From Sipunculus nudus (lineage: Eukaryota; Annelida; Sipuncula; Golfingiida; Sipunculidae), in assembly GCA_026874595.1 (NCBI GenBank), contig CM049311.1, forward strand, positions 74,156,953 to 74,220,952: DNA of 64,000 bases, written 5' to 3'. Below the pieces are notes generated by a model that saw nothing but the letters and a program-made list of their open reading frames with translations, was not told where the DNA came from and searched no databases. Shown here piece by piece: positions 13,401-24,699 of the stretch; positions within the stretch are counted from its first letter, which is position 1, and each line of letters starts with the position of its first letter. A program made the position numbers and the translations under genes.

Positions 13401-13875
13401 GAGCTGTAATCCTAACAAAAGAACTAACTTAATTAAAGGTTGTATTTGATTTTTAAATTAGCTGGTACCAGGTGATAAAGCATCATTATAGATTCGTTAC
13501 TGAAATATGCTCATCACCTGTAATTATATGTAATCAAGAGACATAAGGAAGTAATTAAGTAAAGTGCTAAAAGTGATAAATACTGCATAATCCTGCAAAA
13601 CTTACAAAAGACATTGGAAAAACAACGCCCGAACTCGTCCCGGAACGTATGTACCATTTTGTTCAATATTCAAACATTTTAGAAAATTCTGCCTTGGAAG
13701 TTCTACTTTGATCCAGTGGTTAGTTATAATGAATAATTTAATATGCTATAATCATTATCCTTGTGCTAATAAGATAAATACGCAGAAAAATATGGCAGAT
13801 CTTTTAAACAGAATGTCTTAACTTTACGTTTAATAACGAAAATACTGCTTAGTCACGGATGAATATCCAGTTGGT
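10470..13875. other. AT-rich DNA without recognised genes
   Basis: No coding frame or dispersed repeat was recognised. At about 13080-13340 the sequence has high complexity and short runs resembling homeodomain, SOX (AACAAT) and TATAAAA motifs, as a conserved non-coding element might, but conservation cannot be judged from one genome. Confidence 0.45.
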
Positions 13876-13892
13876 TCGTAGTAGTAGTAGTA

Positions 13893-13937
<45 letters not shown>
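13876..13937. repeat. (GTA)n then (TA)n microsatellite
   Basis: About six GTA/TAG triplets run directly into about 21 TA units. Confidence 0.97.
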
Positions 13938-13939
<2 letters not shown>

Positions 13940-16420
13940 TTGAGTAACTTACAGGAAACCTCATCATTAACATAATAACTACATCATACCAACAGCCTGC
14001 TGCAGTTTATAATTCCAGTCACATATACACGCACTTTACGTCACACAACCTAATTAAATACTGACGCACATGCACACGACAGACAGCTACCCAAACATGC
14101 AAATGCTCTCAGCAGAATGTCCGTTTTCTAAAAGGCCAATGAGTGCAATGCTGTGAACTGCAACCTCTAAGCAGCTACCAATAAATGGTGATTAAGGGTA
14201 TTGACTCAACTCCATTGCCATAGTACTGATTGCACTTTGGTCGGCTGATATGTGGTCGATATTATATGAATACCGCCTTTATTAAGTACTTGTTCAAACC
14301 GAGTCACTTGCAGGTCTTTGTTCCGTTTTAAATAATATATTTTTATTGTGTATCACACTCAAACGGAACCGCTTTGAGTCCCCGCAGTCTGGGAAATTGC
14401 TGGATTAAAGCAACAATAAAAGTCGTGACAGTGATGTGTAAATAAAACAAATCCTTTCACATCTAATACCGAAGTGGAATCACTTAAGTTTGTGGTTGTA
14501 TATCCAATAACACATAAAACGTGAATGGAACAGCTTGGTATTAAAACGCCCTTCGTGTACGACCGTTAACCACGCATGATCTCGTATTTAGTAACTGGTT
14601 CAAAGAACTCCGTGCTGTTTTAGACGAGTGGTGATCCACCTGGGGGATGTTAAATAAGAGGATAATGATTTCAAGTGTGTTCTTGTGGGAATATTGAAAA
14701 AAAGGCAGCGTCTAATGTTAATGTTACCTCTCAGCACAATCAAATACTTTTTCTAAAAAAATAAAACTAAAAGTAATATTAAGCGTTTTAATGAAAATGT
14801 TTTGCATGATTAAGTCTTCTATGGTAATTTTCATTCATGGAGACTATATTTGGATTTTGTTGGTACTTTTGGCCTAAAATATGAACTTCAAACAACTAGG
14901 TATCAGTAAAGTTGAGAATAGTTTTATAAGACACGACGGGAAAATAACTATATTTCTAAACTTTAATTCTCTATTTTCGGAATTATTTATCACCGTGATA
15001 AGGACATCCAGTTTAAGACCGTATGCAGTACCGGCCCTGCCACACAGAGACATATATTAATTCTAGACCACTGTGTTGGCGAGCGGTCTCTAAGCAATTT
15101 TGACCAGTCTATACTCAGTCCGCCCTGGTCCAGTACACCCATGCGCCCACAATACACCCACAACGCAAACTAATAACCATGAAACCAATCAACAGACAAT
15201 ATTGGCCGCAACAAAAACCCAGCATTGTCATTCATCTACACTTTTTCCAAATTGTTTTTAGTTAAAATTCATATTACGTTTTATAGTGATCACATTTTTA
15301 TAGTAATATAAAATAATCGGTATCTGCAAACGTTCAATAGCGTTCGGCGATTTAATTAACAAAACCCCTTAAATAAAACTTAAAAATAGTTAAACAGAAT
15401 CCTTAACTGTGACATGGTAGATTCTTTCTTAAATCATTTTGTATATTATAACATTTTATGTACACAATTGTACAGTATAGAGAGAGAAAACAGAGAGATC
15501 CGTACAACTTATGCTTTTAATTGATAAAAAGACTAAACATATAAAACCATTAATTAGCTTTATTTTGAAGTAATAGTGGAACCAAGAATAATTTGGCATA
15601 AAATAATACGATACCGCACTCGTTTTTACTTTCCTTTTTCGTTTTACATATTCAGTTTAAGTGTCTTTGCCAGTTCTAATTTCTTAGAAAGCTTTGTAAT
15701 CCTGTAGCTTGCCACATGCATTTTGTATAAACAAGTCGCTGATACGTCTGATACATTGAGATACATGAGAGCTGGAACAGTCAGTTTAGCAATAGATTGT
15801 AACTGCTTTTGCATGCAGTTAATGTATTGGCCTATTCAATTATGTTAATCTCACTAGTTATCCAGGAACTAGAGTCATTATTGCCCAGTTTTGTTCAGAT
15901 GAGGCGACGTATGAACTGTATTATTGAAGCTTTGTACAGTCATGTCTCATAAACCATATTGCTTAATGGATTTTCTGTATGTGCATATCGACGTTTTATG
16001 GCAGGGTAACAGACAACATTAGTTCTACAAGCTGTTCAATATATCAAACACGCTACATTGAAACTGCTAGGACAGTACGTGTTTAATATGTATGTTATTA
16101 GCTTAACAACTTAGCGCGTTCATATTTATGGCTTGCAAAGATAAAACAAGATATGACTTTCGAAACAACAGACAGAAGCTGCGTTACAGAACAAAATCTG
16201 ATTATAAATGTATCGAAATGTTAAAGAGCATTCGAAATGTTAAAGAGCATGAACAATACGTTCTGTATATTATAAATCCAGCTACAGATCTGACCTAGGC
16301 CGTTAGCTGACTGTGTATACACCCATTAACGTTTTATTTATCCCGGTCATGAACAGGCGATGCACTTTCCGAGGCAGACTAATAGATTATATCGAAATAC
16401 TTTCGTAAACCTTGTTTCAG
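13938..16420. other. AT-rich DNA, no supported feature
   Basis: No gene or repeat was recognised. A duplicated 20-bp phrase (ATCGAAATGTTAAAGAGCAT-like) occurs at about 16212-16250 as a tiny tandem doublet. Confidence 0.4.
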
Positions 16421-16566
16421 GGGGGGGGGATGCATCTCTTTATTTAGGATGGGGTAAAGCCAAAATATATACTCCATGATATATGTGGCGGAAGGGAAGA
16501 AAAGTACGAAATTTTGTCATGGAACTTTTGTCTGAAAGGGGATGGGGCTTCTGGTGGATGTTGGGT

Positions 16567-16582
16567 GGGGGGGGGGGGGGGG
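16567..16582. repeat. Poly-G run
   Basis: About 16 consecutive G, with a shorter run at 16421-16429. Such runs recur through the window. Confidence 0.95.
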
Positions 16583-16644
16583 TTCACACCGTCGTGTCCT
16601 ATCATATTGTCTGAGCAATCATACATCCTTACAAGTAGCGCCAT

Positions 16645-17180
16645 ATCGGTCCTCTGATATTAGAGAGTCTACTACCGGCGAAATGGCTGTCAGAGTGCCG
16701 TTACATCTTTCTGCGAGGAATGCTGGCAACGCCTCATGGCCTACAGGTACACTGTCAATTGACATAAACCAGACTAATCGTGATCATTTTTAGTATACTT
16801 TCTAACAACACCAAACATGAGCGAGAAAAAGTTCCGTTTAAACTCAGCATATTGGTAAACCCCTCCGCTTCTTTGTTGAATTACTGACCGCATGAATACA
16901 AGCATGCCCGCACCGGTTACTGGACGGCAGCCAACTTGTACGAGATACAGAAAATGACGCATTGCCATAGAGATGGAGTTTCAGTTTGGGTTGCGAGTTC
17001 ACATGTATTTTCTTGTGTTAATTCATTCGTATCCTAATGAAAATAGTATGGGCTGTTTACCACAATATGAATGCAGCATGATGGAAGACCATTGCAATGC
17101 ATTCCTCGATATTGCTTGTATCACGACTCAAGTAGACGTACCAATCCAATCATCAGTGCCTACTGAGTCGGATTGTCACA
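16645..17180. repeat. Diverged dispersed repeat, copy 1
   Basis: This stretch aligns in order with 61005-61485. Shared phrases include AGAGAGTCTA, GTCAGAGTGCC, TTGACATAAACCAGAC, TTTGTTGAATT and CTTGTATCACGACTC. Identity looks like roughly 65-75 percent with small gaps, so the copies are old. On the minus strand both copies can be read into similar peptides (for example VVIQ..., NALQ... and SGLCQ...), but stops interrupt them. It may be a non-autonomous element or an old coding fragment. I do not recognise the family. Confidence 0.6.
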
Positions 17181-17189
17181 GCTAGCTTT

Positions 17190-18250
17190 TAAGCCCATTA
17201 AAGGAGCAACGTTTGATTATTCACAGTGATGAAGCGAATTTAAAAAAAGGAAAGTTCCAAGTATATCACCTATTTCTGGTTGCGAACATAATCACGTTGA
17301 TTAGAAATAGCATATTATAAAGACGGACGAGTGATCAATGGAGACCTGAGGATGGGATGAGATATACATTTAGCTTACATACTGTGCAATTTGTTCATAC
17401 TTCCGTTCATAGGAACCATCTGAAACCTGACACCAAAGGTGTCTTTTCTAATTCGACTTGTTCGCGTTTGAAAGACTTTTCACAATAGCTCCTTCCATCG
17501 TGATATGTCTCAGTCCAGCCAGCTAATCTCTGTTTGAGTATATTGGAACGGCACTGTATTATCGCGAAGTCGAATATCTGTATCTTTCATGAAGATCATC
17601 CCAAAGGTCAGGAATAATTAGCTTTTTTCACTTGTGTGATTGGTCCATATTTCATTTATTATATCCTTACTTAAGGTAACATGATGAAGACAGGGACAAA
17701 AGAAACAAGGGTCTAGAGGCACAAACAGTCCCCCGACATGTTGCTTTACAAGGAAAGTGTGGCCTCAGTGATGATCTAATATCCCCAATGCTTGGCAAGA
17801 ACCCTTCTTGAATACAAAAAATGCAAAATCAGAATGGATTAAAAAATATTTGCATTATTAACTTATCAGTTAAACAGAAAACCTTGTGTTTAACTGTTAT
17901 TTGTAAAATTTGAATAAAAGACCCAAGGATCAGGTTTACAATAACTCAAATATTGTGCATGATAAGGGGTAATAAAATAAACATTAAAACAATGCCTGTA
18001 ACATTTAATGCTTACAGCTCCTGCTGTTCCTTAGATATTTGGTACTAGATTTTACTTTAAGTAAACACCTAAAATTGAAGAATATTATGATTGACAACAT
18101 TCGATTTCCCTGCATGAAGAAAGCCCCTTTGAAAGTTAACCATTCAAGTGATACACATCCTATATTCCATGCTCTAAAATACATCTGACCATGATGATAA
18201 TATGGAAGCTGAAATATGATATAAAATTTTTAATATTTTCTGACAAATTT
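17190..18250. other. Non-coding stretch
   Basis: No exon-like frame or recognised repeat. Confidence 0.4.
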
Positions 18251-19275
18251 AGGAATAATCAGAACGACAATTTCTTATCTCAGGGAATAAGCTTGACGTG
18301 GTGACTAATGCAAACTGCAGGTTAATATCACATACCAGGCACATGAATAAAGCTGCCATAGTGGCGAATGATTGGTGCATTGGTTCATGAGTTACAAGCT
18401 AACAAATCTTGCTTTGTAATTGGAAAGACAAGAAATTGTAAATTTTCGTGGTTAGCAAAACCCAAAAGTTCTGTGGAAGCACTTTTTTAATAATACAGTA
18501 GCTCTCCTAACGGGCACCTCTCTATTAAGGGCACCTCCTATTTACGGCCTCTCGTGGGCAGTCCGTTGAAAGTAGCCCCGAAATCTATAACCTCCCTACT
18601 AAGAACACATTTGTATTGCGGGCAAAATGTCCAGTTCCGTCAGTGTCCGTTATTCGGAGGTTCTACTGTAATTCTTCTAAATTAGAGCGCATGTATTTCC
18701 ACATACTACGTCAAATCTTTGTGTATGATATGGAGGCTAAAGCTTATTACTTGATGAGTTATATGAAACATAGCGTGAAAGACAATTTTGAATCATATAA
18801 AGTCGTTAAACACAGGTAATGCCACTTCCAGGTTATAATGACATGTCAGTTATGTGATCAATATATCTGCTAAATTTGATAATGACTAGTGCTTTGGTTC
18901 ATGAGATAATATGTAAAAGATTTTGCACCATATATCCAAACGTTAAATTAAGTTTTCGTCATCAGCGAAAAATCCAGGTATAGTTGAAACATTAGCCTTC
19001 CATGCAATATTGCATTCATTTGATCCTCCAAGGAATCGATGTATATGATTTGAAGGCTAAATTGGGAAAGACTGTTTCCCATAAAAAAAAAGTTGGTTAG
19101 CAGAGCCATCAAGTAATAATCGTATGCAAGTCCTTTGATGAGTTTGTCTGAAAATTTTTGGCAAAGATAGCAGCAGTCGTTGGTAAACAAAGGGGATGTG
19201 ACGGACGGACGGCACAACGGACGAACGGACGGACGGTAGCGGACCATTTTAGTAGTGCCCCCTCCTGCGACGGTG
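18250..19275 (+). repeat. GGAC-ended repeat cassette A
   Basis: Degenerate units with the phrases TTGGTTCATGAG (about 18380 and 18895), GATAATGACTAG and CTTTGATGAGTTTG lead into a GGACGGAC-type run at 19201-19238. A GC-rich tail with AGTAGTGCCCCCTCC follows. The same order of degenerate tandem units, GGAC run and distinctive tail is seen at 48100-49102 and 62340-63430. A Tigger-type MITE is inserted at 18496-18668. Confidence 0.55.
18496..18668. mobile_element. Tigger/pogo-type MITE with TA target duplication
   Basis: The left end CAGTAGCTCTCCTAACGGGC and the right end, read in reverse as CAGTAGAACCTCCGAATAAC, form imperfect terminal inverted repeats. They resemble the CAGTAGAACCTC... ends of the Tigger/pogo branch of Tc1/mariner. 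TA dinucleotides flank both ends (18494-18495 and 18669-18670), as that superfamily produces. Only 173 bp separate the outer ends and there is no transposase, so it is a non-autonomous deletion product. Confidence 0.85.
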
Positions 19276-20127
19276 GCCTAAGACGACTGGATGAACAGAA
19301 ATCTTGAAACTTTGGACCGGATAGAAATTTCGGGACTTCTTGTAGATCTCCTGAAATGGGCAGTTTAAAATCAGGTAACAGTTGAAATAGAAGTTATATA
19401 ACAGCACACTTACCAACAGTCTCATCGATTTGCAATCGTATTCCGTACTAACCTATAACTGTGCATACAGTAGTGATAAAAATTTTATACAAAGACAGAG
19501 ACAAGCATGTCGTTTGGACCCAGGTTGCCTGACTTCCTACATTTCTTCGAAGATGGATTGCACTTGATGACCTGCTTTCCAGATCATTGATCCTAGTCAA
19601 GCTCTGCTGCTCGCTTTCTGCTTTTTGGGTGATCATATAATATATATTTATATTTATCATGTCTGTATTCGTCAGACTTGACTGACGGGTAGCAGACTCA
19701 CCAAGATATATCTGGCTAATATATCAGACGTTAAGTGGTGACCCTGTTCACTCGGAAAACAAAGATTGTAAAATTATGAGTGTTTGTTTTCAAGGCACAG
19801 ATGTGGTTTTATTAGAGGCCAGACAACCTCGATTCGTGCAGCAGGAGATTCTGACACTTGATCAGTTCTCAAGCATCATAAGATGGGATAGGTTGGCAAA
19901 TAAATCGATATGTGTTACAAAGTAACCCTACCAGCAAGCGAAGGATACAATAGCGCAGTTGTGCAATATTTGATAGACATTTTAACTATGTAGATATGAG
20001 TAAAATATTTCAGAATTATTATATTTATTTTGGAACAGTTAGACATGTCCTCCTCACTTTTAAGGCGAGAAACACAAATTTTAAATTTCGAATTTTTTCC
20101 GTTAATCAGATTATAGTTTTGTCATAT

Positions 20128-20130
<3 letters not shown>

Positions 20131-20178
<48 letters not shown>
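20131..20178. repeat. (TA)n microsatellite
   Basis: About 22 TA units ending in ATAATATT. Confidence 0.97.
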
Positions 20179-20182
<4 letters not shown>

Positions 20183-20340
20183 TAGGCAAATTAATGTAAT
20201 TTTATGTGTCAGTTGCCTCATAGAATTGTCAGAAAATATAAGCTCTTTTTTAATTTCGAATTAAGATTAGGTTATTAATACTGTTGAAAACCCGGGGGGA
20301 GGGGGGGTCCGGACTTTATGAGCCGAAGTCCTGATTTCAG

Positions 20341-20361
20341 AGGGGGGGGGGGGGGGGGGGG
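20341..20361. repeat. Poly-G run
   Basis: About 20 G preceded at 20290-20310 by CCCGGGGGGAGGGGGGG, so G-rich on one strand for about 70 bp and able in principle to form quadruplexes. Confidence 0.9.
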
Positions 20362-20399
20362 CGTCTCTCGGTAAATCTCATATTTTGTCAGCAAACAAG

Positions 20400-21350
20400 G
20401 CGCATGCGCAGTGGTGACTGGATTAAACCTCTAAATGATGATTTAAATGTCATCCACACACCATTAGGTGATGGTAACCGACAGACCGCGCGAAAAAAAT
20501 GTCACAGCGTCAACATGATACATTTAAAAGCCTTTGTCCGCTATTTTACATGAAATACCACGGGATGCTAAATGCGTGTTATAACCTATTTAAATATTTA
20601 CAAACCCAACAAATGTTGCCCGAAATCTTGCTGTCAAACATTTCAACAACAAAAAATGTCAGATCCAGACAGGTTACATACTAAACAATAGCCCTTGCTC
20701 CCGTCTCTGCCTAAGTTACGCTGTGCGACGCCACATATATGTATAGTTATTTAAACACCAATGTATGTGTGTATATATTGTGTTTGTGTAAGTGAAATCC
20801 AAGAAAATCTCAGATTTTTTAAAAAAATACTCAAACAAAAAAAGAGAAAATTTGTCACAGCATCAATTAAAATTTGAAATTAGGATGGGTGAAAAAAATG
20901 CCAATTATAACAATTTTTTATATCATAAATTTGGATCGATGCATGATTCATAATCTCTCTTTTTTATCTCATGAAAGATTCAGAAATAGTGTCCCCAGAT
21001 AGACCACTATTGATAAACTGCTGCAAATGAAAGTGGACAGTATTGAAACTTTACTTATATTTTAACATTTTGAAAATCACTTCCATACTATATTTCATTT
21101 GCTTATGGAAAGTTTATCCTAAATATCCGCAACTTGATTTATAAAGAGACGAGCGTTTGCTATAGGTACGTATGAAGTACTGTAGTACAGTTCATAGAAA
21201 CATGAAATTAATTTTGTTCAGTCAAATCTAAGGTTCAATTTGTTATTAAAAGACACATGTGACTGCTTGACCTGTGCAATTTAACTAGAATACGGGTAGT
21301 CGACAAGCGACTACGTGTATCTGACGAAATCAAAAGTGGGACGGGTGAAG
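20400..21350. other. Non-coding stretch
   Basis: AT-rich; nothing recognised. Confidence 0.4.
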
Positions 21351-21379
21351 TAAGGCATGGAATGAGTGGCAAGGGGAAA

Positions 21380-22190
21380 AAGAGAGAGGTGTGTTACATG
21401 TAAGCATGGACGTATGCAGCCGAAATTAGTACATAGGTGGCGCCACAAATCCAAAAAGTTATCCAAGTTGTATACAATTGCAAAATAATATGCAGAAAAG
21501 TCAAACCACTGCCGAGATATGAGTGAATTTATCCCACGGCAGACAAACAGACAGACGCTGTGCAAAATATTTGCAGATGGCGCCACCAGGTTTTCGTATG
21601 ATAAAGAGTTATGTGAGATCTATACACCTGCAAAATTTCAGGAGGATACGTCAATCCAGTCCTGAGATATAAGTCTGGATGTCTGCAGCCTGAACGTGAA
21701 TGTAGGTGGCGCCACCTGCCATAAAATCAAGAAATCTATCGAGGATGAATACACATACAAAATTTCGGATGGATAAGTCCATTCACTGCAGAGAAATGAG
21801 CGATTTTATCCCTAGGCAGATGAACATAGGACGCTGTGCAAAAATGGTTGCAGGTGGCGCCACCATTTTTTATGTATATTAATAAGCTATCCAAGGGCTA
21901 CATTTGTGCAAAATTGTTTTCCTGATTGGTCAAACGGTTCCCGAGATATGTGGGTTTATGTGTGGAAACAGACGCACAAATCGACGCTTGGCAGAAAGGA
22001 AAGGTCAGAGGTCAACCAAAAATTAGGGCGCAGCATTTCACATATGACCCAATTATAATTCCGAATTTCAAAAACTTCTACCCATTGGTTACTGAGGAGT
22101 TTTCCGGAAACCTATGCGGCGGCGGCGGCGGCGGCGTGCAACTGAAAACATAGTATCCGCAAAACTCTGTTTTGGCGGATACGAAAAGCC
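21380..22190 (+). repeat. Palindrome-bearing repeat cassette B
   Basis: Degenerate units of about 140 bp each contain a GGTGGCGCCACC-type palindrome (near 21436, 21572, 21711 and 21855). Each is followed by phrases like CTGAGATATRAG, GCAAAATTTC and GACGCTGTGCAAAA. The array ends in a (GGC)n run at 22116-22136 and a strong hairpin at 22153-22182. The same palindrome recurs in cassette C at 44082-44093. No coding capacity is evident. Confidence 0.7.
22153..22182. other. Near-perfect hairpin at cassette end
   Basis: GTATCCGC-AAAAC pairs with GTTTTGGCGGATAC around a TCT loop, with a single bulged base. A terminal hairpin just before an element end recalls Helitron 3' ends, but a CTRR terminus is not clear, so this is descriptive only. 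Confidence 0.75.
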
Positions 22191-22199
22191 GGTCGCTGT

Positions 22200-23700
22200 C
22201 ATATGTTTAAAAGATATCATGGACATGATGGACATTAGTCATGCTAAATCCGATGAATTTTAACAGTTTTATAAAAAAAAACAGGGCTTTCTGATTGGCA
22301 ATAAACGGTACATTTTGCGAATTATACTCATGAAACTGGCCTTTCGACAGCACGTCTAATCACTCTGAACAATACTGACCAAATTAAAAGAAGCAATAAT
22401 AACCCACAGACCGTCTGGTTCGGAATTTAATTGAATATACACACTAGAGTGATTAAGGCCGGGCCATACGGTTTATTAGGGCAGCATAAGAACGGTAAAA
22501 TACGTCATCAATTTGATTTAATTTCATATTTGTTATTTAGAAGCATACATGATCGAAGTCACTCAGCCTCACTTAACCCCATCATCTTTTGTTACCTGAG
22601 CGCTTTTTTCGCTTCGAAAGCAAAGTAGCTTGCTTCTTGTTATTATTTCCACTGTTTCTGATGAAATCAACTTTCACGTTGAGTTGGATGACTTTTTTCC
22701 ACAATAGTTTTTTTTATGGTTCGTGTATCCTCTGTTGACATTTAGATCTGCTGGCAAATTAAATGAGAGAAATTCATTTTCTTGGCTACGTGATTGCCGC
22801 AAATTTATATTTATATTAAGATCTCGAAGATATGTCTGCTGATTATCTGCGGTAGAAAACAGTAAGGATACTTATGGATATCATATAACTTTTTCATGTT
22901 TGGTCTCAAGTTGACCTTTGACCGGACACTCCTACGACAAGAGAAGGCAAGACAAAATCGGAAAAACACTAAAGAGATTTCTGGTAAGATAGGATTTCTG
23001 TATAGTTTGTTCAGGGTGATACCTTGTTTATAACCTAGTGCAGTTTGGGGAGGACACTACAAGATTTTTTTTTATAAATTAAGCAGAGTATGCTCAAAAT
23101 GCAACACTAGAATATTCCAAATCAAATCTTAAGAGGAAGCAAAATTATGTATGTTAAACTCAAACACAAACAGAGAGTTCCTGCTTTACAAATAAAAACA
23201 TAAATTACAATACCGACAATGTGCGGTATTTAAGTATTATATATTATCACATGGTATTATAGAAGTATTATATAACTTTTTTACAGTTACCATATGCATG
23301 TGCATCGTTATAAGGTCCAACTGTAGTATAAATCCGGCCTAGAAACGGATGTAGCATAGTAGTCATTTTATGAATGCGTCGCCTTGGTTTCGATCGTATA
23401 GGTTAGGCTATATAAGACGTAATCTGAACTGTGCGTCTACCATTTACCATGTCTCATTTATATAGGTTATATTTAAGCTATATACTATCTGTTTTTTTCA
23501 TGCTTCTTGTATGTGTACTACGCAATTGTCCCACATGCGGCTTATTTTCCTTCTTTCTAACTGTACGTTCAAATCTGCTTTCATCACAGGGACATGAAAA
23601 TTGACCATGCAAGTGAAGTTACATGGCGACTTTCCAAATATGGCAAAGAACTGGTGCGTAACCAAAAAAAAAATGACACGCGTGACCTTCGACAAAGGAG
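22200..23700. other. Non-coding stretch
   Basis: No supported gene or repeat. Confidence 0.4.
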
Positions 23701-23722
23701 GCGGAGCATGTGGGACAAATCA

Positions 23723-23868
23723 GTTATAGCCCCAATGAAATGTAAAGCAAGCCATGAGATTTGCTTGGCTTGTGTCAATCATGGCAGGCTCGCCTAAACA
23801 GCTCGCCAGCCATGTGACACAAGCCTCGCAAACCTCACGGCTTGCATAACATTTCATTGGGCTATAAC
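23723..23868. mobile_element. Fold-back palindromic element
   Basis: The left arm, starting GTTATAGCCCCAATGAAATG, and the right arm, ending CATTTCATTGGGCTATAAC, are inverted copies over about 65-70 bp with roughly ten differences and small indels. They are separated by only a few bases near 23798. The whole unit would fold into one long hairpin. This structure is typical of fold-back MITEs. No transposase and no clear target duplication were seen. Confidence 0.85.
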
Positions 23869-24044
23869 CTATACTTATCAAGGATTCCGCTACTTTCAAC
23901 TCAACCCAGTATTACAAATTAATTTAAATATTCAATCTACAGTTAATGTCCATGTGTTATCCATCCCCGACGTCTTTAGCAATCCATAAACGGAGATGGC
24001 TGACGCCGAATTAGCTGTATGATAAATATTTTGAAACTGGCGTG

Positions 24045-24066
24045 TGACGTCATATCTGTATATAAG
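24045..24066 (+). promoter_or_regulatory. Candidate promoter: CRE plus TATA box
   Basis: A consensus cAMP-response element TGACGTCA (24045-24052) lies 6 bp before TATATAAG (24059-24066). An X-box-like, nearly palindromic ATTACTATGGTAAC follows at 24207-24220. Spacing is typical of a TATA promoter and would start transcription near 24090. A small GC-rich frame at 24558 is the nearest downstream coding candidate on this strand. Confidence 0.35.
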
Positions 24067-24557
24067 TGTACGACCTATGCTGTATCGCGGGTACAATAAT
24101 CGAAATGCATATATAGTCTCATTAAGATGTTGAATATTTTATTATGAACAAATGGAATACCTTTGTAATAAGATGAGTTTAGTTACAAATGGAGCAGAGA
24201 TCCTCCATTACTATGGTAACTTTTATGATATCATACATCCTACTGTATACCTTTTAAAAACCTGTTTCCTAGCTGGTGTCGAAAACATTGCTTTTAAAAA
24301 GGTTCCATGATATCTCTCCGTAGTTGTATATATTTTTTGCATTCGAGTTCTTTGTTTATTGTTGTTGTACGGTTTCGCATGAGTTTCAGGATTTTTGTTC
24401 TTTACATCATTAAGGAAACGCCCCAGAAAACGGTTTAGCAGCAGTATTTCAGTACAATAACTTACAGTTCTGCCAGTAGAATGGCGCCATGTCGACACCA
24501 GAGTCATACAAAGGTCGGCGCTCATCCCCCAGGCGAGGGTTAAGCTGAACGATCAAC

Positions 24558-24691
24558 ATGGCGGCTCGCCTCTCGTCTGCTCCACAGACCCGCGTTCAGT
24601 TCCCCACAGATTTAAGTGTCAGGCGGGTCAAACACTTCACCACAAGTAAAGGTCAAACGCCACTTCATCTCTTGTTTGTGGTCGGCAAATA
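24558..24691 (+). CDS. Candidate small ORF or 5' exon, 44 aa
   Basis: ATG in the context AACATGGCGGC (also a YY1-like motif) opens MAARLSSAPQTRVQFPTDLS, a serine/arginine-rich start, and stops at 24689-24691. The surrounding 24470-24660 is much GC-richer than its neighbours, as a promoter-proximal exon might be. A possible donor (CACAA/GTAAAG near 24642) would cut the frame before the stop. I recognise no family. It could be an untranslated or chance frame. Confidence 0.25.
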
Positions 24692-24699
24692 AAACGCCC

